Translations under genes and position numbers: made by a program | Shown: positions 1 to 10,870 of the stretch, piece by piece | Numbering within the stretch: position 1 is the stretch's first letter | Layout of the letters: the number at the start of each line of letters is the position of its first letter | Assembly (NCBI RefSeq): GCF_002777915.1 | Contig: NZ_NJGE01000001.1 | Location: forward strand, 70,817-134,816 | Direction of reading: 5' to 3' | Source of the DNA: Bartonella tribocorum | GTDB lineage: Bacteria; Pseudomonadota; Alphaproteobacteria; Rhizobiales; Rhizobiaceae | Length of the DNA stretch: 64,000 nucleotides | The notes under the pieces: generated by a model | What the model was told of the DNA's origin: nothing | Database searches by the model: none | What the model saw: only the letters and a program-made list of their open reading frames with translations

Positions 1-1228
1 TGATCGTTTTGGTTTTGATTACGAATTTGCAAGCGCTACGGATTATTACAGTTCCGGTCGTTTTGATGAAACACTTTTAAAAATCCTTGCCTGTTATGAC
101 AAGGTAATGGCAATTATTTTACCGACATTGGGTGAAGAACGACAAGCAACCTATTCTCTCTTTTTACCGATTTCTCCCTTTTCTGGAAAAGTATTACAGG
201 TACCGATGATTGCGCGTAATGTTGAAAAAGGAACGGTTACTTATATTGAACCCGAAACAGGAGAAACTATAGAAACGGAGGTTACAGGGGGCAAGGTCAA
301 GTGTCAGTGGAAGGTCGATTGGGCTATGCGTTGGACAGCGCTTGGCATTGATTATGAAATGGCAGGAAAAGACCTTATCGATTCCACGAATCTTTCTTCT
401 AAAATTTGTAAAGTATTGGGGGGGAAGCCTCCAGAAGGATTTAACTATGAGCTCTTTTTGGATGAGAAAGGGCAGAAAATTTCCAAATCCAAGGGAAATG
501 GTTTAACCATTGATGAATGGCTTACTTACGCCCCAACGGAGAGTTTAGGGCTTTATATGTTTTCAAAGCCCAAAACAGCCAAAAGGCTTTATTTTGATGT
601 TATTCCAAAAGCCGTGGATGAGTACTATGCTCATCTTTCAGCCTATGGTCGTCAAAGTTGGCAAGAACGGCTTAATAATCCTGTATGGCATATTCATAAT
701 GGTTGTCCACCGCGGGTTGATTTGCCGGTATCTTTTGCCATGCTTTTAAATTTGGTAAGTGCTTCAAATGCAGAGAATGCAGAAGTTCTTTGGGGTTTTA
801 TTTCTCGTTATGCTAAAGGAGCCAATGCGCAAACTTATCCAGAACTTGATCAATTGGTGAAGTTTGCCATTAAATATTTTGATGTTTTTGTCAAACCAAA
901 CAAAAAGTTTCGTACACCCGATAACAGTGAACGCGCAACATTAGCACAAATTGATGAAAAATTAGCCAATTTACCTGAAACTTTTGATGGAAATATATTG
1001 CAAAATACGCTTCTTGATGTTGCACGGTTAACGGAACGCTACCAAGATCATAGCAAAAAAAGCCCTGAAGGCGGTCCTGGAGTTTCCAATGTCTTTTTCC
1101 AAATGCTCTATGAAGTCCTTTTAGGACAAGAGCGAGGTCCACGATGGGGATCATTTATAGCGCTTTATGGGATTAATGAAATGCGTGCACTGATTGCTGA
1201 AGCACTTGCACGACCTGTGGAGGAATAA
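1..1228 (+). CDS. lysK: Lysyl-tRNA synthetase, class I (5' end outside the window)
   Basis: Charges tRNA-Lys with lysine in the cytosol, using the class I fold found in archaea and many alphaproteobacteria rather than the usual class II enzyme. The reading frame is open from base 2, so the window holds only the C-terminal part (about 408 residues); the HIGH motif lies upstream. The class I signature loop is visible as KISKSKGNG near position 478, followed by the alpha-helical anticodon-binding region typical of the family. An ATG at 107 is internal, because the upstream codons continue the same conserved protein. The stop codon overlaps the start of prfC by one base (TAATG), which suggests translational coupling. 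The assignment is secure; the symbol is lysK, or lysS in some annotations. Confidence 0.93.
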   Translation, partial: DRFGFDYEFASATDYYSSGRFDETLLKILACYDKVMAIILPTLGEERQATYSLFLPISPFSGKVLQVPMIARNVEKGTVTYIEPETGETIETEVTGGKVKCQWKVDWAMRWTALGIDYEMAGKDLIDSTNLSSKICKVLGGKPPEGFNYELFLDEKGQKISKSKGNGLTIDEWLTYAPTESLGLYMFSKPKTAKRLYFDVIPKAVDEYYAHLSAYGRQSWQERLNNPVWHIHNGCPPRVDLPVSFAMLLNLVSASNAENAEVLWGFISRYAKGANAQTYPELDQLVKFAIKYFDVFVKPNKKFRTPDNSERATLAQIDEKLANLPETFDGNILQNTLLDVARLTERYQDHSKKSPEGGPGVSNVFFQMLYEVLLGQERGPRWGSFIALYGINEMRALIAEALARPVEE

Positions 1229-2802
1229 TGGAACGAAGAGTGCAGGAAGTAAAGCGACGCCGTACATTTGCAATTATTGCTCACCCAGATGCTGGGAAAA
1301 CAACATTGACAGAAAAGCTTTTATTGTTTGGTGGCGCTATTCAACTTGCAGGAGAAGTAAAAGCCAAAAAAGATCGTATTCAAACGCGTTCTGACTGGAT
1401 GAATATTGAACGCGATCGTGGTATTTCCGTTGTGACTTCGGTGATGACGTTTGAATATGAAAACCATATTTTTAATCTCTTAGATACCCCAGGCCATGAA
1501 GATTTTGCAGACGATACCTATCGCACGCTTACAGCTGTTGATAGCGCTATCATGGTATTGGATGGTGCCCGCGGGATTGAACCTAGAACACTAAAATTGT
1601 TCGAAGTTTGTCGGATGCGGGATATTCCTATTGTTACTTTTATCAATAAAATGGATCGTGAGGCGCGTGATCCTCTTGAGCTTTTAGATGAAATTGAGGA
1701 AAAGCTTGCGCTTGATACCGCACCCATAACATGGCCTATTGGGACGGGTAAAGATTTTGTTGGTACCTTTGATCTTCATCATAATCGTTTTCGCCAAAAA
1801 GATGATGAGATAAAACAGCGGATTGTTTCAGATCTCAGTGAGATTGTTCATTTACTTCCAGAGTATCAACGTTCAACTTTTATTGAAGGGGTGGAACTCG
1901 CCCGAAGTGCTTGCAAAAATTTTGATCTTCAAGCTTTTCGTGAGGGTCACATGACTCCGGTTTATTTTGGTTCGGCATTACGAAATTTTGGTGTCCGTGA
2001 CTTGATTAATGCGCTTATTGATTTTGGTCAAAGTCCGCGTGATCAAAGTGCAGATCAACGCAATATCATAGCAACTGAATCTAAAATGACGGGATTTGTT
2101 TTTAAAATTCAAGCGAATATGGACCCTAATCACCGTGATCGTATTGCATTTTTTCGGGTTTGTTCTGGGACACTTGAACGCGGTATGAAGACGAAGTTGG
2201 TCCGAACGGGAAAACCAATGACACTTTCAGCTCCACAATTTTTCTTTGCGCGTTCACGCCAAATTGCTGATCAAGCCTATGCGGGTGATATCGTAGGGAT
2301 CCCTAATCATGGAACGTTGCGTATTGGCGATACTTTGACTGAAGGAGAAGATATCCTCTTTAAGGGAGTCCCCAATTTTGCACCAGAGATTTTACGTCGT
2401 GTTTGTTTGGGCGATCCAATGAAAGCAAAAAAGCTCAAAGAAGCTTTGCAACAAATGGCTGAAGAAGGGGTTGTGCAATTATTTATTCCTGATGATGGGT
2501 CGCCTTCTCTTATTGGTGTCATTGGAGCTTTGCAAATTGATGTTTTAAAAGAACGATTGAAAATAGAATATTCTTTACCCGTAAATTTTGAGCCTGCGCG
2601 TTTTAATTTATGTCGTTGGGTTTCAGCGCAAAGCAAAGATGAGTTGCAAAAGTTTCTCAGCAATCACCGTTCTGCTATTGCCTATGATTTAGAAAGTGAT
2701 CCAGTTTTTTTAGCGGAGAACCATTTTTCATTGAATTATGAGGCAGAAAGAGCCCCTAAAATAAAATTTTCTGCTTTTAAAGATTATCAAGTACGCTCTT
2801 AA
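1228..2802 (+). CDS. prfC: Peptide chain release factor 3 (RF3)
   Basis: Translational GTPase that recycles RF1/RF2 from the ribosome after peptide release. The 524-residue product has the normal family length (about 527). G-domain motifs are visible: AHPDAGKTT near the N-terminus (P-loop), DTPGHEDF (G3) and NKMDR (G4), followed by the RF3-specific beta-barrel and C-terminal domains. The ATG shares its first base with the lysK stop codon, so the two are probably one transcript. The pairing joins two translation functions. No truncation or frameshift is visible. Confidence 0.96.
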   Translation: MERRVQEVKRRRTFAIIAHPDAGKTTLTEKLLLFGGAIQLAGEVKAKKDRIQTRSDWMNIERDRGISVVTSVMTFEYENHIFNLLDTPGHEDFADDTYRTLTAVDSAIMVLDGARGIEPRTLKLFEVCRMRDIPIVTFINKMDREARDPLELLDEIEEKLALDTAPITWPIGTGKDFVGTFDLHHNRFRQKDDEIKQRIVSDLSEIVHLLPEYQRSTFIEGVELARSACKNFDLQAFREGHMTPVYFGSALRNFGVRDLINALIDFGQSPRDQSADQRNIIATESKMTGFVFKIQANMDPNHRDRIAFFRVCSGTLERGMKTKLVRTGKPMTLSAPQFFFARSRQIADQAYAGDIVGIPNHGTLRIGDTLTEGEDILFKGVPNFAPEILRRVCLGDPMKAKKLKEALQQMAEEGVVQLFIPDDGSPSLIGVIGALQIDVLKERLKIEYSLPVNFEPARFNLCRWVSAQSKDELQKFLSNHRSAIAYDLESDPVFLAENHFSLNYEAERAPKIKFSAFKDYQVRS

Positions 2803-3188
2803 CATAAAGAAGAATCTTTTATGTAACAATTGGGTTGATAATAATTTTTCACATTGAATCGGGAAGCTCAATATTGTTATTTTTTTCCGAAAATAAAAAG
2901 AGTATGTAAAGAACCCTTTCAGATTACATTATATCAAGAGAGGAGTAAATTTATGTATAATATTCAATAAGTTACAATATATTTATATTTGTAACGTCTT
3001 TTAAAATTTTAATATATTTTTTCACAATAGCTTAAGAAAAGGTCATATATTTCAGTATTTTGAATGTAAGCTAAAAATCTCCTGTATAAAGAGAGCTTTT
3101 CAGTTTTTCCTTGTATGAAAATTGTATACAGTCAAAATAATACAAATAATCAATAAGGTGAAATTTGTTATCCCAAATATGAGATCAT
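2803..3188. other. Spacer between prfC and addB
   Basis: About 390 bases of very AT-rich sequence with no supportable gene. It should hold the end of the lysK-prfC transcript and the addB promoter. TTGTATGAAAATTGTATACAG around 3110-3131 is promoter-like but not convincing. I see no strong terminator hairpin. Confidence 0.5.
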
Positions 3189-6100
3189 ATGATTTATAAA
3201 CCACGTGTCTTTTCTATTTCTCCTGGAACGGCTTTTTTGCCTCATTTTGTTGATGCACTGCTCTCTGGTACCCTTATTGATGATTTTGCTCCCAATGGAG
3301 ATATTCAAACGGCTCTTGCAGATAGCCTTATTTATGTTCCGACACGTCGTGCGGCTCGCGCTTTGCGTTTAGCCTTTGTTGAAAGAAGCGATACACAATC
3401 AACCTTATTGCCAACCATTCGTGCCCTAGGCGATGTTGATGAAGACAGTTTCCTTTTTGTTGAAAATCATACCAGCGCTCTTAATCCGCCTATTGGAGAG
3501 AGCGAACGCTTACTGCTTTTAGCGCGTCTTATTCGTCCATGGCGTGAAAGTTTGCCTGCACATTTGCGTGCTATGTTTGGTACAGAAGATGTACTTATTC
3601 CAGCGCATAGTGCCGATGCAATTTGGCTTGCTCAAGATTTAGCACATTTGATGGATGAAATTGAAACAGAAGCAGCAGACTGGTCAAAACTGAAAGATAT
3701 TGCCCCTGATATGGTCGCTGAATGGTGGCAAATAACGCTCGATTTTCTAACGATTATTACGCAAAATTGGCCACAAATCTTGACAGAAAGGCAGCGAAGT
3801 AATCCCGCTGAATGGCGTAATCAAGCATTGACAATGCATGCAGAGGCTTTACAACGCGCGCAGTCTGATAAACCAATCATTGCGGCTGGTGTTTCAGGTT
3901 CTATTCCCGCAGTTTCTCATCTTTTAAAGGTTATAGCCTCTCTACCAAAAGGGGCTGTTGTTCTTCCTGGTCTTGATCTTCATATGGATGAAGAACAATG
4001 GAATGCACTTAGCACAAGCAATAAAGATAAAACAGCTTGTGATTTTTTTGATTATGCAGAAAACATTTTTAGCCATCCTCAATATCATTTAAAAAAACTT
4101 CTAACGCTCATGGAGTGTCAACGCGACCATGTTTGCGAAATTGGCCAACAAAGTACAATAAAGAAAAGGCGAATGGCGCTTTTATCAGAAGCACTCCGAT
4201 CAGCTTCTACGACGGATAAATGGATACAAATTGTCCGTGATGATTATGAAAATCTTTGTGCAGATTGGTCATTTATTGAAGCTATAAATGAACGTGAAGA
4301 AGCTCTCGCTATCGCTGTTGCTTTACGCAAGGCTATTGAAGAACCCAAAAAAACCGCAGCCCTTATTACCAATGACCGTAATTTAGCCCGCCGTGTTGCT
4401 GCGGAATTACAGCGATTTGGCATTGAAGCAAATGATTCAGGGGGAATACCACTTGCACAAACATTGCCTGTAACGCTCTTGCGATTGATCTTAGAAAATG
4501 TTTTGCAACCCGATGATCCCATTGCTTTTCTTTCTCTTCTTAAACATCCACTGACAACACTCCAACAAAACCGTCATCGCTTACGCGAAATGGCAGAAAA
4601 TTTTGAACTTTTTATTCTTCGAGGGAACACAGGGCGCATCAATCTTTGCGAATGTGATCAATTTCTTGAAAAATGGATTGAGACCTATACCCATGATCAT
4701 GATCGTTCTGAAATTAATGCCCTTGATCAACAGAAATTTGAAGAAGCACGTCTCCTTTGTCATCTTTTGAAGAAAGCTGTTGAACCTTTAGCTTCTCTCA
4801 TGAAACAAGAGGAAGAATGCACCATCAACGAAGCTGCGATAGCAACTGTTGAGGTTTTTGAAAATTTTGGGCGCAATGAGGATAATTCTCTTGCTCATCT
4901 TTATCAACACGAAGCAGGACAAGCCCTATCAAAATTTTTACGGGAATTGGTCAGTGATCAATCAGGATTAACATTTCATCTTTGCGAATGGCCCGCTATG
5001 TTTTCTGCATTGATCGCAACGCGTTCCGTTACACCTTCGCCTGGAGGACATTCACGTTTATTCATCTGGGGTACTTTAGAATCACGTTTACAAACGGTTG
5101 ATACAGTGGTTATTGGCGGTCTTAATGAAGGATCATGGCCGATATCAACCCGAAATGATGCTTTTTTATCGCGACCGATGAAAATGATGTTAACTCTAGA
5201 ACCACCAGAGCAGCGTATTGGTATTTCCGCCCATGATTTTCAATGGGCTATGGGAATGGATAAGGTGGTGATGAGTCGCGCATTGCGTGTTAATCATACC
5301 CCTTCTATTCCTTCACGTTGGCTACAACGCATAGAAACAGTGGTAGGAAAACAGGCTTGGAAACAAATCTGTGCACGAGGTGAAATATTACGCCATTGGA
5401 CAAAGATGCTTGATCATACCAACATGATTTCTGATGTAGAACGACCTTGCCCTGCACCACCCCTTGATGTACGTCCGCGTCATTTTTCAGTCACTGAAAT
5501 AGAAACATTGCGCTATGATCCTTATGCTATCTATGCCAAAAAAATCTTACGACTAAGACCACTTAAAAAACTTATTCACGATCCTAGTGCTATTGAAAGG
5601 GGAATACTTTATCACGCTATTCTTGCAGCTTTTTGCACACAAATAAAAAATCCAAATGCCGCAAATGCTTTAGATGTCCTACTTTCCATTGGACGTAAAG
5701 AATTTGATAAATTCAATTTTCCACCCGATATTGAAGCAATTTGGTGGAACATTTTTGAAAATCTTGCTCCACACCTTATTCAATGGGAACAAAGTTTAGG
5801 GCCGCGCGAGCGATATGCTGAAGTGGTCTCAGAAAAAATCCCTATAGGGACAACAGGGGTAACCCTTTCAGGGCGTGTTGATCGTCTTGATGTCTTGCCA
5901 GACAAAACGGTTGAAATTCTAGATTTCAAAACTGGAACGCCTCCTTCATCAAAACAGGTTCGTGAATTATTATTTCCACAATTGGCTTTAGAAACAGCTT
6001 TGCTGATGGAAGGGGCGTTTCCAGATTTTCAAGATCTTACCCCCTCAAATTTATTTTACATTCCCTTAAACGGAAAAGGCGAAATTAAATCCCAATCCAT

Positions 6101-6314
6101 TCTTTTAAAGAAAAAAGAAGAAAAAACTTACCTCAGTGCCGTTAATCTTGGTGAAATTGCATGGAAAAATCTTATTGCACTTATAACGTATTATCAAAAT
6201 CCACAACAAGGCTATCTTTCACATGCTGTTCCCATGGAAAAACGACATGAAGGTGACTACGACCATTTGGCACGGTTGTGGGAATGGTCAAGTGGTTTTT
6301 ATAAAGAAGAGTAA
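3189..6314 (+). CDS. addB: Double-strand break repair protein AddB
   Basis: Subunit of the AddAB helicase-nuclease, which processes DNA double-strand ends for RecA loading and is the alphaproteobacterial counterpart of RecBCD. The 1041-residue length fits rhizobial AddB. The N-terminal part resembles an inactive UvrD-like helicase, with YVPTRRAARALR in the first 70 residues. The C-terminus carries a PD-(D/E)XK nuclease: GRVDRLDVL followed by ILDFKTG supplies the catalytic Asp and Lys. It lies two bases upstream of addA, so they form an operon. Rhizobial AddB commonly sits after a nucleotidyltransferase and next to tsaE; here tsaE is on the opposite strand beyond trxA, which points to local rearrangement. 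Confidence 0.93.
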   Translation: MIYKPRVFSISPGTAFLPHFVDALLSGTLIDDFAPNGDIQTALADSLIYVPTRRAARALRLAFVERSDTQSTLLPTIRALGDVDEDSFLFVENHTSALNPPIGESERLLLLARLIRPWRESLPAHLRAMFGTEDVLIPAHSADAIWLAQDLAHLMDEIETEAADWSKLKDIAPDMVAEWWQITLDFLTIITQNWPQILTERQRSNPAEWRNQALTMHAEALQRAQSDKPIIAAGVSGSIPAVSHLLKVIASLPKGAVVLPGLDLHMDEEQWNALSTSNKDKTACDFFDYAENIFSHPQYHLKKLLTLMECQRDHVCEIGQQSTIKKRRMALLSEALRSASTTDKWIQIVRDDYENLCADWSFIEAINEREEALAIAVALRKAIEEPKKTAALITNDRNLARRVAAELQRFGIEANDSGGIPLAQTLPVTLLRLILENVLQPDDPIAFLSLLKHPLTTLQQNRHRLREMAENFELFILRGNTGRINLCECDQFLEKWIETYTHDHDRSEINALDQQKFEEARLLCHLLKKAVEPLASLMKQEEECTINEAAIATVEVFENFGRNEDNSLAHLYQHEAGQALSKFLRELVSDQSGLTFHLCEWPAMFSALIATRSVTPSPGGHSRLFIWGTLESRLQTVDTVVIGGLNEGSWPISTRNDAFLSRPMKMMLTLEPPEQRIGISAHDFQWAMGMDKVVMSRALRVNHTPSIPSRWLQRIETVVGKQAWKQICARGEILRHWTKMLDHTNMISDVERPCPAPPLDVRPRHFSVTEIETLRYDPYAIYAKKILRLRPLKKLIHDPSAIERGILYHAILAAFCTQIKNPNAANALDVLLSIGRKEFDKFNFPPDIEAIWWNIFENLAPHLIQWEQSLGPRERYAEVVSEKIPIGTTGVTLSGRVDRLDVLPDKTVEILDFKTGTPPSSKQVRELLFPQLALETALLMEGAFPDFQDLTPSNLFYIPLNGKGEIKSQSILLKKKEEKTYLSAVNLGEIAWKNLIALITYYQNPQQGYLSHAVPMEKRHEGDYDHLARLWEWSSGFYKEE

Positions 6315-6316
6315 TC

Positions 6317-9300
6317 ATGACTTTTTTTTCTATTCCTGAAGCTGCTCTTGATGCACAAGCAATGGCGACACATCCCCAAAAAAACGTGTGGGTTTCTGCA
6401 AATGCTGGATCTGGAAAAACCCACGTTTTAAGTGAACGTGTTATTCGTTTGCTTTTAAACGGTACGCCTCCAGCACGTATTTTATGCCTGACTTATACAA
6501 GAGCTGCTGCTGCTGTTATGCAATCACGAATTTTTCGCACGCTTTCCAGTTGGAATGAACTCGATGATACACAGCTGCAAGAAACCTTAACACGGTTTGA
6601 AAATAAACCCGTCAATGCGCAAAAATTAACTTATGCACGACAGCTCTTCGCTCGTGCTCTTGAAACACCTGGTGGCTTGAAAATTCAAACAATACATGCT
6701 TTTTGTGAATCTCTCTTGCATCAATTTATGTTAGAAGCCAATATCGCAGGGCATTTCGAACTTCCCGATGATATCAGTCGCGAAAAATTACAACAAGAAT
6801 CTCGTCGCCAGCTTTTAGCACGTCGTGATGTACAACCTGCTTTGCAACAGTTACTTCAAGTTATTAGTGAACATACTTTTAATCAACTGCTCGATGAAGC
6901 CGTTGAAAAGCAACATAAACTCTCTGATTTTTTATCTTCTCTTCTGTCTGAAAATGGAGAAGAAAAATTGCGTGCGCTTTTTAACTTAGCACCCGATGAA
7001 ACAAATCAAGGTCTGCTGGAACAAATTCAACAGGCTGCGCGCCTTCCTCTTTATGCTCTTAAACATGGTGAAACCAATGGTAGCCAAAGCTTTAAGGATA
7101 TGGTGGAAAAATTTTCCCAATTAGAAAAGGTGCGTGATGAGACAAATATTCTCAATATTATTTCTGATATTTATTTTAAAACAAAAGGTGAGCCGCGTAA
7201 TTTTTCACGTTTATCTCGTAAAAAATCCGATGAAATTTGGCCTTTTATTCAACAAATGCTTGAAGATAAACAAAACAAGCTTTCTGTCCTTTTAGAAAAA
7301 TATCAATGCGCAAAAATTGCCACCCTCAATATGGCTGCTTTTAAGCTCTGTGCCGTTTATCTCAAAATCTATACGAATCTAAAAAAGGCCAATGGCATCT
7401 TGGATTTTGATGACCTTATTGAGCGTACGCTCCATTTGTTACAGCGCAAAGGTGCCAGCCAATGGGTGCATTATAAACTTGATCAGGGCCTTGATCATAT
7501 TCTCCTTGATGAAGCGCAAGACACCAACCCTGAACAATGGCAAATTATTCAACTGTTGGCACAAGAATTTTTTTCAGGGTATAGCCAACGAACAAATATA
7601 CGGACTCTTTTTGCTGTTGGCGATGAAAAACAATCGATTTATTCTTTTCAAGGTGCTGCTCCAGAAAACTTTGCTGCAAATGGACGAATCATTCAAAAAA
7701 AAGCGCAGCAAACAAATCAGCAATTTGAAAAAATACAACTGCATTACTCTTTTCGCTCTACAGCAGATGTTCTTAAAAGCGTTGATCTTGTTTTTGAAAC
7801 ACCAGAAAACTATAAAGGGCTTTCGGCAGAAAATACAAAGACGGTGCATGAAGCTATTCGTGTTCATAGCCCAGGTGAAGTTGTTATATGGGATGCCATT
7901 TCCAAAGAAACAAGCGAATTTCCCCATGATTGGCATTTGAGTGTTGATCATTTAGATACACCTGAAGTCCGTTTAGCAGAAAAAATTGCTGAAACGATTG
8001 CTGACTGGTTACAAAAAGGCGAAATGCTTCCAGCAAAGGGACGTTTAATACGGGCAAGTGATATTATGATCTTGGTTCGTAAACGTGATAAATTTGTTTC
8101 AGCTCTTTCCCGTGCTCTTAAACACCTTAATATTCCTGTAGCAGGGGCTGATCGTTTACAACTCACCAAACATATTAGTATCCGTGACTTAATGGCGCTT
8201 GGACGTTTTGTTTTGCAGCCACAAGATGATCTTTCTCTTGCTTGCGTTTTAAAAAGTCCCCTTTTTGCTTTTAGTGAAGAGGAACTTTATCAGCTTGCTA
8301 CACACCGAACCGGCTCTCTTTGGCAAAGTTTATCTACGCATGCATCATCGCAGGTATCTTTTAAAGATGCTTTTGAAAGACTAAATCATTATCGCACTTT
8401 AGTGGATAAAATACCAGTTTTCGAGTTTTATAGCCATATTCTGAATAATGATAAGGGAAGACAAAAAATTCTATCTCGCTTAGGATCTGAAGCAAATGAT
8501 GTGCTCGATGCTTTTATGGATTATACGCTCACGATTCAAAAAACAGGATTACCAGGATTACAAGCTTTTTTAGAAACATTAAGTGCAAGCGAGCCAGAAA
8601 TTAAACGTGAATTTGAACAAAACAATGAAGAAATTCGTATCATGACGGTTCATGCTGCAAAAGGACTAGAAGCTGCTATTGTGTTTTTGGTTGATCCTGG
8701 TAGTGCGATTTGGCATCCTCAGCACGCACCTCATTTGCTTAAAGCTCCTTTAGACAATGCACAATGGAATGGACAACAAGCTTTTATTTGGCGCCCCAAT
8801 GAAAATTTTGATACAAAACTCTCTAAGCAAGCAATTTCACATTTAAAAGAGCGTGCCGAAGAAGAGTATAGGCGCCTTCTTTATGTAGGAATGACACGTG
8901 CTGAAGATCGTTTATTTGTTTGTGGATATAAAGGTAAAAAAACACCCCCTCATACATGGCTACAACTGGTAAAGAAAGCCCTTGAACCTCATGCGGTTTC
9001 TATAAAAGGCCCCGCAGAAGATATTGCAGCTTGGCGTTATTGCATTACATCTTCTTCTGCCTCTATAAACCAAGAAATTTCCTGTTCTGAGAGTCAAGCC
9101 TTACCAGCTTTGCCTGCTTTTTTCTCTCATAAAGTACCAGCAGAACCAGTTCTCCCAAAACCGCTAAAACCCTCTGTTGCGAGCCTTGCCATTGAAGCTG
9201 ATACAGAGCTTTCCTCAAACCCAAAGCAGCTTTTCACTTCACCTGTTTTAGGAGAAATAAACACCAACAGAGCTTTTTTCATAGAATATGGTCATCTCAT

Positions 9301-9790
9301 TCACCGATTATTACAATATCTTCCCGACTGCCCTCCACAAAAACGTCAAGATTATGCTCGCAACTATCTCAATATCAAAGCTTCTCATTGGGATAAAAGC
9401 CAAAGAGAACGTGCTCTTCGCCATGTTTGGAAAATTTTAGATCATGATTACCTCAAACCCCTTTTCTCTGAGCAGTCACGTGCTGAGGTTCCCTTAATGG
9501 GGATTGTAAAAATTCGTGGAAAAGAACAAGCAATTTCTGGTCAAATTGACCGTCTTTACATCACGAAAAACAGCATTATCTTTGCTGATTTTAAAACAGG
9601 GATTCCACCTGAAAATGAAGCCGCTATTGCTCCTCATCATTGGTTGCAAATGGCACTTTATCGAAAATTGTTGCAAGCTATTCATCCTGATAAAGATATC
9701 CAAGCTCTGCTTATTTACAGTAAAGAAGCCAAAATTTTTAAACTTCTTCCAGAAAAACTCGAGGCATTTCTTGATGAAATTGCCCTATAA
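6317..9790 (+). CDS. addA: Double-strand break repair helicase-nuclease AddA
   Basis: ATP-driven 3'-5' helicase and nuclease subunit of AddAB. The 1157-residue protein shows the UvrD/PcrA superfamily 1 motifs in order: Walker A SANAGSGKT near residue 28, Walker B LLDEAQDTNPEQW near 397, motif III GDEKQSIYSFQGA, and the late motif MTVHAAKGLEA near 777. The C-terminal nuclease motif is GQIDRLYI followed by FADFKTG. The length is normal and no frameshift is seen. It starts two bases after addB stops. The downstream inverted repeat at 9833-9842/9862-9871 has no T-run, so it is not a clear terminator. Confidence 0.95.
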   Translation: MTFFSIPEAALDAQAMATHPQKNVWVSANAGSGKTHVLSERVIRLLLNGTPPARILCLTYTRAAAAVMQSRIFRTLSSWNELDDTQLQETLTRFENKPVNAQKLTYARQLFARALETPGGLKIQTIHAFCESLLHQFMLEANIAGHFELPDDISREKLQQESRRQLLARRDVQPALQQLLQVISEHTFNQLLDEAVEKQHKLSDFLSSLLSENGEEKLRALFNLAPDETNQGLLEQIQQAARLPLYALKHGETNGSQSFKDMVEKFSQLEKVRDETNILNIISDIYFKTKGEPRNFSRLSRKKSDEIWPFIQQMLEDKQNKLSVLLEKYQCAKIATLNMAAFKLCAVYLKIYTNLKKANGILDFDDLIERTLHLLQRKGASQWVHYKLDQGLDHILLDEAQDTNPEQWQIIQLLAQEFFSGYSQRTNIRTLFAVGDEKQSIYSFQGAAPENFAANGRIIQKKAQQTNQQFEKIQLHYSFRSTADVLKSVDLVFETPENYKGLSAENTKTVHEAIRVHSPGEVVIWDAISKETSEFPHDWHLSVDHLDTPEVRLAEKIAETIADWLQKGEMLPAKGRLIRASDIMILVRKRDKFVSALSRALKHLNIPVAGADRLQLTKHISIRDLMALGRFVLQPQDDLSLACVLKSPLFAFSEEELYQLATHRTGSLWQSLSTHASSQVSFKDAFERLNHYRTLVDKIPVFEFYSHILNNDKGRQKILSRLGSEANDVLDAFMDYTLTIQKTGLPGLQAFLETLSASEPEIKREFEQNNEEIRIMTVHAAKGLEAAIVFLVDPGSAIWHPQHAPHLLKAPLDNAQWNGQQAFIWRPNENFDTKLSKQAISHLKERAEEEYRRLLYVGMTRAEDRLFVCGYKGKKTPPHTWLQLVKKALEPHAVSIKGPAEDIAAWRYCITSSSASINQEISCSESQALPALPAFFSHKVPAEPVLPKPLKPSVASLAIEADTELSSNPKQLFTSPVLGEINTNRAFFIEYGHLIHRLLQYLPDCPPQKRQDYARNYLNIKASHWDKSQRERALRHVWKILDHDYLKPLFSEQSRAEVPLMGIVKIRGKEQAISGQIDRLYITKNSIIFADFKTGIPPENEAAIAPHHWLQMALYRKLLQAIHPDKDIQALLIYSKEAKIFKLLPEKLEAFLDEIAL

Positions 9791-9966
9791 GTTATTGTTT
9801 CCCTTCAAAGTATCTTTACGCTTTTTTATTTTCCTAAAATTGCTCAAATAAACACGTTCCACAATTTTGGGTGCAAAAAAGTTCCTTAATAATTTATCTT
9901 TGCAATAACTTGATATGAATTGTTATCATACCAATCTATAAAAAAATAAGTATAAAGGATAAATCA

Positions 9967-10290
9967 ATGACGTGTGTAAAAGTTGATAAGGACAATTTCG
10001 AAAGTGAAGTTTTAACCTCTTCCACCCCTGTTGTGGTTGATTTTTGGGCAGAATGGTGTGGTCCTTGCAAAATGATAGCGCCAATTTTGGATGAAATTTC
10101 AACAGAAATGCAAAATCAAGTTAAAATTGTCAAAGTAAATATTGACGAAAATCCGGAATTAGCTACCCAATATGGAGTACGCTCTATCCCTACATTACTA
10201 ATGTTTAAAAATGGAAATGTCTCATCAAATATGGTTGGCGCTACCTCTAAAGGACGTCTTTCTGAGTGGATAAAAGATGGGCTTAGTTAA
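9967..10290 (+). CDS. trxA: Thioredoxin
   Basis: Small cytosolic disulfide reductase that supplies electrons to enzymes such as ribonucleotide reductase. The 107-residue protein has the standard fold with active site WCGPCK (Cys31, Cys34) and the cis-proline segment [17 protein letters not shown] lies just upstream of the ATG as a ribosome binding site. In related rhizobia trxA follows addA, as here, and precedes folC; here folC lies about 7 kb away on the other strand. A good terminator follows. Confidence 0.97.
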   Translation: MTCVKVDKDNFESEVLTSSTPVVVDFWAEWCGPCKMIAPILDEISTEMQNQVKIVKVNIDENPELATQYGVRSIPTLLMFKNGNVSSNMVGATSKGRLSEWIKDGLS

Positions 10291-10310
10291 TGCTATACAT
10301 AGGTAATGAT

Positions 10311-10350
10311 AAAGGAGAGAAATTTTAGTCTCTCCTTTTGATTTTTTTTA
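10311..10350 (+). terminator. Rho-independent terminator of trxA
   Basis: Perfect 10-bp stem AAAGGAGAGA (10311-10320) / TCTCTCCTTT (10329-10338) with an 8-base loop. It is followed by a T-rich run and lies 20 bases after the trxA stop. Seen directly. Confidence 0.88.
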
Positions 10351-10870
10351 AATATTTTCTTCTTGGGTAGGGTTATAAAGATAGGGAATCCAGCACATAA
10401 AAAAGCAAATATCACTTTAGCAATAAGGGGGATTCTGCTTGGAGTGCTTGGCAATTATAAAAGAAGATTTTAAGCAAAAGTTTTGCAAGTTGCTTTTTTG
10501 AAGTTTACACTTTTTAAGGAGAAAGAAGAAAGCAATTCACTGTAGTTAAGTTAATACTTTTCTAAGAAGGTGACTACTTTGATATAAAATTCCCTTACAC
10601 GTTTATCCAAAATCAAAAGAATTTTTTTAAAGTCTTCAAAAAAATATGAGAGACAAAAAACATTCTCTAAAAGAAACGAATTAATTCTTGAAAATTAATG
10701 AATGTCCTTTGCAAGTTATGCCATTTTTATAAAAGAGTCTGTTTTTTGTTTCATTTTCATGGTTGGTACATCCAGCAGGTTTTCTTTATGTTATTCATCA
10801 TCTCAAATTTTATAAATACGTATTGAGGGCATTACAAACTAAAAAATGACGATGACCATATCGATATGTT
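10351..10870. other. Spacer between convergent trxA and tsaE
   Basis: About 520 bases without a supportable gene. A second weak hairpin with a T-run, AAGCAA (10472-10477) / TTGCTT (10490-10495) then TTTT, could be a backup terminator on the plus strand. The genes usually found between tsaE and addB in rhizobia (an aminoglycoside-type phosphotransferase and a nucleotidyltransferase) are absent. Confidence 0.5.

Noticed and set aside
7392..7940. 182-codon frame inside addA
   Set aside because: Shadow of the addA coding sequence, whose helicase motifs occupy the same bases in the other frame.
9833..9871. Inverted repeat CCTAAAATTG/CAATTTTGGG after addA as terminator
   Set aside because: 19-base loop and no T-run; trxA follows closely and may be read through.
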